A stretch of 64,000 bases of DNA, taken from Heterohyrax brucei. Lineage: Eukaryota; Chordata; Mammalia; Hyracoidea; Procaviidae. The notes beneath the pieces are model-generated. The model searched no databases. It was given only the letters and a program-made list of their open reading frames with translations, and was not told the origin of the DNA. The stretch is taken from positions 73,148,351 through 73,212,350 of the forward strand of contig CM053162.1 of assembly GCA_028571685.1 (NCBI GenBank). Direction: 5' to 3'. The translations under genes were made by a program, and so were the position numbers. Of the stretch, positions 44,619-56,559 are shown piece after piece (within the stretch, counting starts at the first letter, position 1; each line of letters starts with the position of its first letter).

Positions 44619-45620
44619 GTGGGTGAGAATTACTGTGTCTGTGAGGGAAAGGACAGCACACATTACAGGGGAGTCAGCCCCGGGGGACTAAGCCCAAAGC
44701 TGGTCAGTTTCTGAACATGACCACACATTTCAAAGAGCGTAACAGTGGGGTGAGCGTCTGGTGATCGTGGTTTCTGGGGACATCTGGGCCAACTGACGCA
44801 GCAAAGTTTATTGAGAGGATGGTCTACATCCTACTTTGTAATCTGGGTGAGTGGTGTCTGGGGTCTTAAAGGCTGCCGAGCATCTGTCTAAGAAGTGTCA
44901 ATTGGTCCCAGCCCACTGGGAGCAAAGGAGAATGGAGAACACCAAAGACATGAGGAAAATGGGAGCCCGAGAAGCAGAGAAGGGGTCGCATAAACGAGAG
45001 ACTCACTAAACCGGGGACCAGAAGGACTAGAAGGCGCCTGGGTATCACCAGTGATCACTCTGACAGGAAACACTCTGACAGAGTGGGAGGAAAGGAAGGC
45101 ACAGAGCTCAGGTTCTGGGTAGAAGACCAGATGTGATGGCCTGACCAAGACTGAAGGAGCCCCAGAAGATGTGGCCCCGGACTTGCTGTCAGCCCAGAAT
45201 GAAAACTATCCCCAGGGCCAGCTCTTCAGACCAAGACTGGACTGGACGCAGGATGTACACTGATGCTTGTAGAGAGAGTGCTTCTTAGCTCAGGGAGATC
45301 CAGGAGACGAGAACAGCAGCTCCTGTCCCGTGGCTCGATGACAAGGCAGGGGGACAGGTGCTGCTGAACAGACATGGGAAATCTGGGGTGGGGTAGGGAT
45401 AGTGCCTTCAGGGAGTGGTGGCAGCTAGGATCACATAATGGTATGTGCAGTAATTTTGGTGAGAAGCTAACTTGAGCTGTAGACTTTCCCCTAAAACGCA
45501 GTAATCATAGTAGTGTTTAACTCATAACATTGTTATAAAGAACGGATGAATTGTTAACATGTATAGTGTTTGGAAGAATGACTGGGCGTAATGAGTGATC
45601 AACAAAAATGGCATATTTTA

Positions 45621-46094
45621 TTCTTTGGAAATAAAGTACACATTTATATTTCAGTTTTAAAAATAAGTGGTCTCATTTGTCTGTTAGAAATAAGATGTTC
45701 TGGCTATCCCATTTCTTCAAAAAGAGAAGGTTATTCTTTTTTGTAAATATTTAAAAAATACAGTTTCTTTTGCATAAAACTGGGCATTGAAATATAATTT
45801 TAAACGTCAGAGCACATTTTAAATAGTCTTGAAGTGTATACCAAATGATCATATACAGTAATGCCTGCGAGTAAACTTGTATTTTTATTATGTCATGTTG
45901 CTGCCAGTTTTTTCATTCCTTTGCTTCACAGGCTTTTATGTTCCTGGGATGTTAGTGATCTTTGACTGTATGTGCATGGTACGGACCAGTATCTGCATGT
46001 TTCATGAGTAATCATGAGGTGGCCTTGGCCCTTGTTCCCTGTTTTTTTGTAGCTCTGTCTTTGACAGCTAAAAATATACATGATATAAAATACT
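45621..46094. other. Intronic, no gene or repeat assigned
   Basis: AT-rich unassigned sequence. Confidence 0.35.
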
Positions 46095-46565
46095 GACCTG
46101 TTACTGTCCTTGTTGTTTGTTGCTGCTGTGAGGAAGCTGCCCAGGTGGCTGGCTCTATCAAAGAGAAATTTATTTTTTCTGGTCTGGTAGTCTACAAGCC
46201 CAAATTCAGGGCACCCAGTCCAGGGGAAGGCTTTCTCTTTTGTTAGCTGTGAAGGGAGGTCCCTGGCCTCAGACTGTCCCTGGTCTAGTAGCTTCTCTGT
46301 GCAGGAACCTGAGGTCCAGAGGTGATGCTCTGCGCCTGGTGCTGCTTTCTGGGTGGCCTGCATCCCCCGTCTCCCTGCTTGCTTCTCTCTTTTATGTCTC
46401 AGAAGATACGAGACACTGTTTAATCTTGGAAATCTCATCCATGTCGTTATGGCATAGTGTGGTCACATCAGACGACAGAATGGCAGACACTCCTACAATA
46501 ATGGGAGTCTTGGTCCAGCCAAGTGGATACACATATCTTTGGGGGACACAGTTCAATCAGTGATA
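46095..46565 (+). mobile_element. Unnamed interspersed repeat 'A', nearly complete copy
   Basis: 'gttgctgctgtgaggaagct', 'cagtccaggggaaggctttc', 'ttttatgtctcagaagatac', and end 'tttgggggacacagttcaat'. The clearest full copy in the window, about 470 bp. Confidence 0.72.
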
Positions 46566-46929
46566 GTTACTATTTGCTGAAATAGTCATTTAGAAGAATT
46601 TGTTATGGTTTATGGGAACTAAAGGTTTCAAATGTTTGAAAATGACAAAATAAAAAACTCGAAGCTTTGTGATCACTGTGCATACACTAATTTTCTCCCA
46701 GAGAGAGCTTGAACTTACTTTGGTGTCTTCTAAATGTATGATATTTAGCACTTTGGATCTGGAAACAATCTCTTTTGATTAGTTATTCAACTAGCTGTCA
46801 CATTGCTATGTCAAGTTACCACATTCAGATCTAACTTTAACTTTTTGAAGGTGTTCCACTTCTGTACATTTATGTTTCTTTTCTAGTTTGAATTTGAGTA
46901 AAAGTAATACAATTTTGTGATGAGCTAAG
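46566..46929. other. Intronic, no gene or repeat assigned
   Basis: AT-rich unassigned sequence. Confidence 0.35.
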
Positions 46930-47022
46930 TTTCCAGAAACAAATCAGACCTATTGCCATCTCGTCGATTCCGACTCCTGGTGACCCCGCAGGTCAGGGCA
47001 GGACCGCCAGCAGGGTTTCCAG
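46930..47022 (-). mobile_element. AfroSINE 3' fragment (antisense)
   Basis: 'catctcgtcgattccgactc' and 'gcagggtttccaggggttcc'. The head is missing. Confidence 0.75.
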
Positions 47023-47056
47023 GGGTTCCAAGCTAAGCTTAAGAATGTGTAAAACT

Positions 47057-48114
47057 ACAAAAGGACAAATATTGTATGAGACCTCTACGATAAGATCTCA
47101 AAAACAGACTTGTGTGTAGAAGAAAAGACTCTCTGACAACTCTTTGACAGCTGCAAGGGAAGGGAGGGAGGGAGGGCGACGGGGGGAGGCTTTAGATTAG
47201 ATAGTTGCTAGAAATCTGTTTGGGAGAAATCGGTGATAGTACACATTAGAAACAAGAACAACATTAAGTGGACTTCAGCGTAACTTGAGTACTCCTTCCA
47301 TCTCAACTTGATATTGCAAGGATAGAGTAGCTGGGGCAGGGGGCACAGGACCATCGAGGCCAATTGGCACAACTAGCATTTTGCTAGGAGAGCTCTCTGT
47401 GCCCCACATTGGTGAGTGGCGTCTGGGGTCTTAAAAGCTGCCAAGCTGCCATCTGAGGGCACAGCAAAGGGTCCTAACTCAGTAGGAGGAACGGATGCTC
47501 ACCGAAGACCAAAATGACGTGTGGTTAAAGACAACCTAGAAGACAGAGAGACCCACAGGAGTGGATGCCTACATCGACTTGGGACCGGAAGAACTGGATG
47601 GTGCCTGGCCACCACCAGTGATAGACACGATGGAGCTCACAGAGAGGAGTCTCACTGGCAACACAAGAATAAAAAGGGGTGCATCATGAGATCTCCACTA
47701 AAAGACCTCAACTGATGGTCCAGTGGTTTCGGGGTTCCCCTGGGAGCATGGCTCCTGGCCCTGATGCTGCCCTTACCCATAAATTATAACAAAGGTCCAC
47801 TCTTTGGACAGGAATGGATTGGACTTGGCAATGCAGAGTGACCATATATTGGAAACACTTTATCGTTCTATACATCTATAGGATATCATCCTGCTGACCT
47901 CTGGCTGGAGGAAGGAGAGTGGGTGGACAGGAGGGGAAAGGAGGTTGTTGGGAGGATGAGACATGTATGGAGCAGAGAGGAATAGTGTGCTGTCACCGGG
48001 CAGGGAGAGCAGTGGAAGCTGCATATAGGTGGGCATGTAAATTTATATGAGAATGTACATTTTCACTCAATCATATCAAATTAAAAAATAATAATAAAAA
48101 AGAATCAGAAAAAA
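47057..48114 (+). mobile_element. 5'-truncated L1 (sense) with 16-bp target duplication
   Basis: 3' UTR of the same subfamily as the full-length L1 that follows. Perfect flanking duplications AAGAATGTGTAAAACT at 47041-47056 and 48115-48130. It ends in an A-rich tail ('aaaaaataataataaaaaag' region). Low divergence from 48556-49605 suggests both inserted in the same period. Confidence 0.95.
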
Positions 48115-48173
48115 AAGAATGTGTAAAACTCAGATACAATTGAGTTATTCTTCTTTGCTCTATAAAAAATACC

Positions 48174-48314
48174 CCATTATATCAAGGTGATTCCAACTCA
48201 TAGTGACCCTACAGGAGAGAGTAGAACTGCCCCGGAGTTTCCTACGAGTGTCTGGTGGGTTTGAACTGCCAACCTTTTGCTTACCTGTAACCACTGTGCC
48301 TCCAGGTTTTCCCT
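48174..48314 (-). mobile_element. AfroSINE copy (antisense, tail lost)
   Basis: 'caaggtgattccaactcata' to 'ctgtgcctccaggttttccc'. Lies in the spacer between the two inverted L1s. Confidence 0.85.
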
Positions 48315-49697
48315 TTGCTCTGTCGAGTTATGTGAAATGGTGCCTTTAGAGTCTGTGTTTGCAGCTGGAGTATCTTTGGGATGTAAAGTGCTTAAACTGA
48401 CTTTACTGTCTTTGGAAGCGATCTTTTTATCTTCGTTTGTAAACATTTATTAAATATCTACTGTGTCAGTTATTGTGCTGGCACCAAGAGACTTGAAGAC
48501 AAATTAGGAGGGCAGAAGTCACTGGGAACAGCTTCACCAGAGCACTCAGATTCTTTTTTTTTATTTTTTTTATTTTTATTTAACATAACTGAGTGAAAAT
48601 GTACATTCACGTATAAATTTACATGCCTACCTATATGCAGCTTCCACTGCTCTCCCTGTCCAGTGACTGCACACTATTCCTCTCTGCCCCATACATGTAT
48701 CATCCTCCCAACAACCTCCTTTCCCCTCCTCTCCGTCCACTCCCCTTCCTCCAGCCAGAGGTCAGCAAGATGATATCCTGTAGATGTATAGAACCACAAA
48801 GTGCTTCCAATATATGGTCACTCTGCATTGCCAAGTCCAATCCATTCCTGTCCAAAGAGTGGACCTTTGTTATAATTTATGGGAAAGGGCAGCATCAGGG
48901 CCGGGGGCCTTGCTCTCAGAGGAACCCCAAAACCGCTGGACCATCAGTTGAGGTCTTTTAGTGGAGATCTCATGATGCACCCCTTTTTATTCTTGTGTTG
49001 CCAGTGAGACTCCTCTCTGTGAGCTCCATCGTGGCTATCACTGGTGGTGGCCGGGCACCATCCGGTTCTTCCGGTCCCAAGTCGATGTAGGCACCCACTC
49101 TTGTGGGTCTCTCTGTCTTCTCGGTTGTCTTTACTGCATGTCATTTTGGTCCTCGGTGAGCATCCGTTCCTGCTGAGTTGGGACCATTTGCTGTGTCCTT
49201 GGATGGCAGCTTGGCAGCTTTTAAGACCCCAGACGCCACTCACCAATGTGGGGTGCAGAGAGCTTTCTTAGCAAAACACTAGTTGTGCCAATTGGCCTGG
49301 AATTTGCCTAAGAGCATGGTCCCCCGCCCCCTGCCCCAGCTACTCTATCCTTGCAATATCGAGTTGAGATGGAAGGAGTACTCAAGTTATGCTGAAGTCC
49401 ACTTAGTGTTGTTCTTGTTTCTAATGTGTGCTATCACCGCTTTCTCCCAACTAGATTTCTAGTAACTATCTAAACTAAACCCTCCCCCACTCACCCTCCC
49501 TCCTTCCCCTCCCTTGCAGCTGTCAAAGAGTCTTTTCTTCTATACACAAGTCTGTTTTTGAGGTCTTATCGTAGAGGTCTCGTACAGTATTTGTCCCTTT
49601 GTCGCTGACTACTTTCACTCAACATAATGTCTTCCAGTTGAAACCAGGTTAGGAGATGTTTCCTGGAATCATCGTTGTTCTTTATCATTGCGTAGTG

Positions 49698-52600
49698 CTA
49701 CATTGAGTATATGTACCATAGTTTACCTATCCATTCTTCTATTGTTGGGCATCTGGGTTGATACCATCTTTTTGCTATCGTGGACTGTGCTGCGGTAAAC
49801 ATTCTGGTGCATGTGTCCGTTGGTGTGAAAGGCCTTGAATCTGTAGGGTATATTCCCAGTAGTGGAATTACTGGGTCAAATGGTATATCGATATCCAATT
49901 TTTTAAGGAAGCACCCGATTGCCTTCCAAAGAGGCTGGACCATTTTGCAACCCCACCAACAGTGTAGGAGGGTTCCACTTTCTCCACAGCCTCTCCAGCA
50001 TTTGTTGTTTTGTGTTTTCTGGATCATGGCCAATCTTGTTGGGGTGAGATGGTATCTCATTGTCGTCTTGATTTGAATTTCTTTAATAACTAAAGATCGT
50101 GAACATGTCTGCATGTGTTTTTTGGCTGCCTGGATCTCCTCTTTAGTGAAGTGTCTGTCCATCTCCTTTGCCCATCGCTTAATTGGATGGTTTATCTTCT
50201 TCTTATTGATATTTTGTAGTATCTTATAGATTATGGAGACCAGGTGTTGGTCTGACAAGGAGTTGCCAAATATTTTTTCCCATTCTGTGGGTGTTCTTTT
50301 AATTCTATTAATAAAGTCTTTGGATGAGCAAAAGTGTTTGATTCTTAATAGTTCCCATTTATCTACTTTCTCTTCTGTTGATTGAGGTTTCTTTGATAGA
50401 TTTTGGAGTCTGTCCTCATTGTGTATTAAAACTTCCATTGTTGTTCCTACCTTTTCTTGGATGAGCTTTATCGTTTTAGGTTTGATATTTAGGTCTTTTA
50501 TCCAGTTGGAGTTGGTATTTTGTATAAGGTGTAAGATATGGATCTTGGTTCAGTTTATTGCAGATGGATAACCAATTTTGCTGGAACCATTTGTTGAAGA
50601 TACTGTTTTTACCCCAGTTTAATGTCTTAGGGCCTTTGTCGAATATCAACTGTTCATAGGCAGTTGGTGTTGTCTCTGGGGTCTCAATTCTGTTCCATTG
50701 ATCGATCTGTCTGTTCTTGTACCAGTACCAGGCTGTTTTGACCACTGTGGCAGTGTAGTATGTTCTAAGGTCGGGTAATGAGAGGCCTCCCAGTGTGTTC
50801 TTCTTCTTTAGTAGTACCTTACTTATCCAGGGCTTCTTCCCTTTCCAAACAAAATTGGTGACTGGTTTCTCCATCTCATTAAAAAATGATGCTGGAACTT
50901 GTATTGGGATTGCATTATATAAATAAATTGCTTTGGGTAAAATAGACATTTTCACAATGTTAAGTCTTCCTCTCCATGAGCAGGGTAGGTTTTTCCATTT
51001 ATCTAAGTCTCTCTTAGTTTCTTGTAGTAAGGGCTTGTAGTTCTCTTTGTAAAGGTCTGTTGTTTTTCTGGTTAGATTAATTCCTAGGTACTTTATCTCC
51101 TTAGGGGCTATTCTAAATGGTATTGATTTGATAATTTCCTCTTTAACAGTCTCGTTGTTGGTATAAAGGAATCCTACTGATTTACATGTTTATCTTGTAT
51201 CCTGAGACTTTGCTGAACTCTTCTATCAGTTTGAGTAGCTTACTTATAGATTCCTTGGGGTTCTCTGCATATACAATCATATCATCTGCGAACAGGGAGA
51301 TTTTAACTTCCTCTTTGCTGATGCAGATGCCCTTTATTTCTTCGTCTTTTCTAATTGCTCTGGCTAGAACTTCTAGCACAATGTTGAATAGGAGAGGTAA
51401 GAGTGGGCATCCTTGTCTGGTTCCTGATCTCAAGGGAAAGTCTTTCAGTCTCTCTCCATTCAGGATGATGTGGGCAACTGGCTTTGTATAAATGGCCCTT
51501 ATTGTGTTGAGGAATTTGCCGTCTATGCCCATTTTGCTGAGTTTTTAGCATGAATGGGTGTTGGACTTTATCAGATGCCTTTTCGGCATCAATGGACAAA
51601 ATCAGGTGATCTTTGTCTTTTGTGTTATTTATGTGTTTAATCACATTAATTGTTTTTCTGATGTTGAACCAGCCTTGCATCCCTGGTATGAATCCCACTT
51701 GGTCATGATGGATTATTTTCTTGATATGTTGTTGTATTCTGTTGGCAAGAATTTTGTTAAAGATTTTTGCATCTAGGTTCATGAGTGATATTGGTCTGTA
51801 GTTCTCTGTCTTTGTTGGATCTTTCCCTGGCTTAGGCATCAGGGTTATGCTGGCTTCATAGAATGAGTTTGGGAGTACTCCATCCCTTCCTATACTGTGA
51901 AATAGTCTCAGTAGTATTGGGGATAACTCTTCTCTAAATGCTTGGTAGAATTCTGCCGTGAAGCCATCTGGGCCTGGACTTTTTTTGGTTGGCAGTGTTT
52001 TGATGACTTTTTCAATCTCTTCCTTTGTGATGGGTTTATTAAGTTGTTCTGCCTCATGTTGTGATAATTTGGGTAGGTGGTATGAGTCTAGGAATTGGTC
52101 CATTTCCCCTAGGTTTTCAAATTTGTTAGAGTACAGTCTTTCATAGTATTCTGTTACGATATTTTTGATTTCTGTTGGATCTGTTGTGACAACTCCCCTG
52201 TCATTTCTAATTTGGGTTATTTGTTTGCTTTCCTGCTTTAGTAAGTTTAGCCAGTGGTTTATCAATTTTGTTCATCTTTTCAAAAAACCAGCTTTTGGTC
52301 TTTTCAATTGTTTTTCTATTCTCTAATTCATTTAGCTCTGCTCTAATCTTTATGATCTCGTTTCTTCTGGTGCCCGAGGGGTTCCTCTGTTGTTCTCTTT
52401 CTACTTGTTCAAGCTGTAGAGTTAGTTCCTTGATTTGGCTTCCTTCTTCCTTCCAGATGTGTGCATTTATGGAGATAAACAGACCTCTGAGCACTGCTTT
52501 GGCTGTATCCCATAGTTTCTGGTAGGAAGTGTTTTCGTTCTCATTAGAATCCATGAATTTCTTTAATTCATCCTTGATTTCCTCTATAACCCATGTTTTT

Positions 52601-53365
52601 TTGAGCAAGATGTTGTTCAGTTTCCAAGAGTTCCACTTTCTATCTCTGTTTTTTTCTGCTATTGATTTCAACTTTGATGGCTTTATGATCTGAGAAGATG
52701 CTTTGCAGTAATTCAGTGGTATAGATTTTGTTGAGCATTGCATTATGGCCTATCACATGGTCAATTCTGGAGAATGTTCCATGTGCACTGGAGAAGAAGG
52801 TGTAGTTGTCTGCTGATGGGTGGAAAGTTCTGTATATATTAATGAGGCTTAGTTGGTTAATTGTGTCAATGAGGTCTTCTGTATCTTTACTGAGCTTTTT
52901 TCTAGATGATCTGTCTAGTAATGAGAGTGGAGTGTTAAAGTCTCCCACTATTATTGTGGAGTCATGTAACTCTTTTTTGAGCGTAGTCAGTGTTTCTTTG
53001 ACATATTTAGGTGCTCTGGCATTAGGTGCATAAATAATATAGTTAAGTCTTGCTTGTGTACTGAACCTTTCAGCAATAGTGACATCTTTGTCCACGATGG
53101 TGGATTTGACATTAAAATTGATTTTGTCTGAGATTAGAATTGCCACCCCTGCTCTTCTTTGTTCATTGTTAGCTTGATATATATTCTTCCATCCTTTAAT
53201 TTTCAGTTTGTTCCTGTCTTTAGATCTCAAGTGAGTTTCTTGTAGACAACATATGGATGGGTCGTGTCTTTTGATCCAGGATGACACTCGGTTTCTCTTT
53301 AATGGAGCATTCAGTCCATTCACATTCAATGTAATTATTGATAGGTATGTGTTCACTGCTGCCAT
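49698..53365 (-). pseudogene. L1 ORF2 (endonuclease/reverse transcriptase) pseudogene
   Basis: ORF2p nicks target DNA and copies L1 RNA by target-primed reverse transcription. The endonuclease domain is open at 52640-53365; it starts MAAVNTYLSIITLNVNG and ends with the conserved IFSDHKAI motif. The reverse transcriptase follows in frames 51351-52265 and 51182-51532. These include the fingers/palm [10 protein letters not shown] motif and the catalytic FADD of [11 protein letters not shown]-terminal parts are at 50476-50955 and 49698-50438; the latter keeps the cysteine-containing region CW..CGE..T..HC. At least four frame changes or stops separate these pieces. The order and spacing are otherwise normal. 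Confidence 0.92.
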
Positions 53366-53787
53366 TGTGATATGTTTATTTTTATGTTGATGTTTTCTCT
53401 GTTGTTCTTATTAGTCTGTTCTGGGACACTCTTTTTTGTGAGTTGATTTTTCACCTTTTTCAGAGCTGGTTTTATAGTTGTTGAGACTCGTGTGTTAGAT
53501 TTCTTGAAATGGTGTGATACATCTTTGTTGTGCTTTACAGCTGCCCCTATGAACCCCCTTAATAAACTATTTATAAACCCAATTTTAATTACTACCAGTC
53601 TTGTCATCTTCCTCTCCATCTGGAAGGACTATAACGACTGTAGAACATCCCTCTTTTTATTATGATGACACCATAGTTTTCATGATGATCACTGGGTTGC
53701 TTCTTTCCATGTCAAAGCTGTGATTTACTTTGGAGCCTTCCCTAAATGAGTAGAGTATTAAGTAGTGTGTAGTTCTAAAATATAAAG

Positions 53788-54662
53788 TTAGTGGTTTTGT
53801 TCTTCTAAGCCAAAGCCAAGAACTTCTTTCAGTATTTCTTGTAGTTTGGGTTTGGTTTTTACAAAGTCTCTGAGTTTCTGTTTATCTGGGAATGTCTTAA
53901 TTTCATTTTCATATTTGAAACATAGTTTTGCAGGATATATAATTCTTGGTTGGAAGTTCTTCTCCTTCAAGACTTTGAATGTGCCTTGAGACTTGCTGCC
54001 TTTAAGAGTTGCTGCTTATGTTTCATTTTGTTAAGCTTGATCATAATATGTCTTGGAGTCTTTCTGTTGAGATCTATATTGGGTGGCGTACGATATGCAT
54101 CTGAGATGTCTATATTCTCTTCCTTCATGATTTCTGGGAAGTTTTCTTTCAGCAGCTCAGCAACAATACTCTCTGTGTTCTCAGATGTCTCACCCTGTTT
54201 AGGGACTCCAGTTAATCGAAGGTTGTTCCTCTTAGTAGAGTCCTACATGCTTCTTAATGTTTCTTCATTTTTTCTTGTTTCTTTTTTCTGATTCTGCTCA
54301 TAGACACTGGCATCAGTAGCTCTGTCTTCCAAGTCGGAAATTCCTTTTTCCATTTGTTCCATTCTGTTTTCTTGGCTTTGCATGGAATTTTCTATGTCTT
54401 TGATTTTCTTCTTGATCTGTTGGATTTCAGAGTACTGGTGTTCCATCAGAGCGAACAACTTGCTTAATTTTTCACTTTGTTCTGCTGCATTTTGTATCAG
54501 GTCTAGAAGGGCTCTATATATAATCAATTTGTATTCACTTCCTGATGCTTTCATAAAAGTTTCTTCATCTGGAAAACTCCTTGGGTGCTTTGTTTGGGAG
54601 CCTTCTGAAGCCATGAGTGATTGCTTGTATGCCACAATTGTCTGTTGCTTTTTGGGTCCCAT
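53788..54662 (-). pseudogene. L1 ORF1 (RNA-binding chaperone) pseudogene
   Basis: ORF1p trimerises through a coiled coil and binds L1 RNA. The first 139 codons (54243-54662) begin MGPKKQQ and contain a heptad-rich, Gln/Glu/Lys-rich coiled coil (for example YSEIQQIKKKIKDIENSMQS). The C-terminal domain reappears in another frame at 53788-53970 (NFQPRIIYPAKLCFKYENEI), ending near the usual position before ORF2. The central RNA-binding part between them is frameshifted. Confidence 0.9.
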
Positions 54663-55937
54663 GTGAGTATCTAGAGGCTGGAAGAGGTACTGAGAGGATG
54701 GATTGCAAATGTTTCTCTAGGCTGTTTTCAAATGTAAAGCAAAAGGTATCTGACCAGTTCACAAGTCAGTTAGGTTTTCAGGTGTAGAGGTTCCTCTTCT
54801 CATCTGACAAAGTAAGCGCCACTATATCCAACCCCAGATGATAACAGACTAGTTCAGAATAAAGCAATGCTACTGCCCTGTTGGCCTCTGCTGACAGGGC
54901 CTAGCCTTATCCAACACTGCGTCGAGTACTGGTTTTGTGATAGGAAAGCACTCTCCTGTGGGCAGGCTCTGGCTCCCAAGCTAAGAATTATGTCTAGCTG
55001 CGGCCACCGTATCCAACATGGTGCCCTCCACACAGGCAGCCGACAGAGGGGCTAAAGGTGCCGAGAGGTAGTGATTCCTCTGCTTCTGTTGCAGGGCCCC
55101 CAGTGCAGGCAGCACTGTGCAAAATCACTACTCTTCTGTCGGAGAAGCGCTGTCCCGTTTGCGGGCGCTGGCTCCCAGGCTAAGAACGAGGTCCTGCTAA
55201 AATCTCGGTACCAACATGGCATCCCGCATACTAACTGCAAAGCTCCGTGCAAACTCCGCTGAGGCAGCTACAAAACGAAAGGCCCAACGTGGCTACATTA
55301 AGAGTCCCGAGCCTGGCTCTCAGAATATGAGAATTTCGCCTGCCTATCCCCCCAGCAGCGCGTCTGAGTCCAGCTACCAGGGAAGACTGAGCTCCGCCTG
55401 CCAGCCGAGGCAGAGGAAAAAAAAGTCAAACTGGTGCGTTTACCTTCCCTCCTTGAGAGCTGGGGCTAGCCAGGAGCGGGAGTCAGCGAAAGAGAGGAGG
55501 TTTTTCGCTGAGTGGTATGAAGTCCCAATTAACAGCTCTGTGCCGTGTCCTGAGGCTGATTAGGTGATCGGAAGGCTCTGTTTGATTGTGAATTCAGGTC
55601 TTGGTTTCCAGAGGGATAGAAGGAGACGTGGGCTTAGTCCGCCAGCTTGACTCTGCCCCCCCACTCAGATTCTTAAATTGAAAAGAACCACACAAGTAAT
55701 TTTTCCATAATTTGAGATATTTTTCTTCAGAAGAAAAATGAGTGTTCACAAAATAGGAGAAATCTAGGAAGTGGAATTAGTTGTATCATCCTCTTTATTG
55801 AGCGGTTAGTTTTGTTTTCTTTTGGAAGTGGGGGTGAGATTTCAGCAGAATTTTCCATCTCTTTTAACCATTGAAGTGGTGTGATGGGTGCAGAGCGGGG
55901 AGTCGGTTCATTCCTGAAGCCATGTGATAGGTTCACG

Positions 55938-56302
55938 TGAGGTCTGACGATGAACTCTGTGAACTTCATTCGTCTAAGTGCTGCCCCCTTGTTGCTGAAC
56001 AGCCCATGCTTGCCTTCGAAGGACTCCCCCTTGGGAAGCTGTGCACTGACGCCGGCGCCTGGTCCACCCTCCAGAGCAGTTCTGGAGTTCTTTCTGGAAT
56101 GGTCCTCAGTGCTGTCGTCAGATGACGTCTGACAGGTCCGTGAACTCCCCCAGGAAAGGTGCTTTGAAGGGTGGAGTAGGCACTGTGGTCAGCACACAGC
56201 GTCCCAAGGGGAGTCCCTCAGAGGTGACCGTAGTGACAGTCAGCAGTAAGGGATGGAACACCTCTTCTAGGGTGAGATTGTGAACTTAGCTGTCGGACCT
56301 CA
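55938..56302. mobile_element. Palindromic (foldback) mariner-derived element
   Basis: Starts tgaggtctgacgatgaact and ends (reverse complement) tgaggtccgacagctaagtt. Each arm (about 55938-56115 and 56302-56130) independently resembles the left, 3' end of the mariner at 36791, including 'gactcccccttgggaagctg' versus 'gactccccttgggacgctgt'. TA lies outside the right end; CG replaces it on the left. No transposase coding. Confidence 0.75.
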
Positions 56303-56559
56303 TAATGAGTTCAGTTAATCTCAAACTCGAGTCGATGAAATATTGTTGGCAAATATTGTGATTGGGTCCTGTATTTCTAGAAAATACACAGGTTTAATTT
56401 GTGGTAAATTTGTTCAGATTTCACATTTGATTCACTTCGTGGTTCAGTACAATTAGAATTTAGTTCTAGATGAACTGGATACCAAGATGAGAGAATAGAT
56501 GATTAAAAATCAATATAGAAACAGGAAATCACTTGCAGTTACATACGTTTTTCCCTTCT

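Larger units (their letters stand above)
43750..45505 (+). mobile_element. L1 3' portion (sense): ORF2 end and 3' UTR
   Basis: Sense copy: 'accaaagaagatgttcaggc', 'gagtggtgtctggggtctta', 'gactggactggacgcaggat'. Two antisense AfroSINEs lie inside (44384 and 44558). Decayed reading frame. Confidence 0.8.
43605..45620 (+). mobile_element. MIR SINE split by an L1
   Basis: First half at 43605-43748 ('gtctgactgcctaggtttga', 'cttcctcattatttaagtaa'). Second half at 45510-45620 ('aacattgttataaagaacgg', 'gaatgactgggcgtaatgag'). The halves are in the right order with an L1 between them. Confidence 0.75.
48556..55661 (-). mobile_element. Full-length L1 (antisense) with 13-bp target duplication
   Basis: 7106 bp. 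On the - strand it has a ~1 kb GC-rich 5' UTR (54663-55661), ORF1, ORF2, a 3' UTR of ~1.1 kb and a poly(A) (the T run at 48556). Perfect duplications CACTCAGATTCTT flank it (48543-48555, 55662-55674). The insertion site ATTCTT/AA fits L1 endonuclease preference. Both ORFs are interrupted, so it cannot move on its own. Confidence 0.97.
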
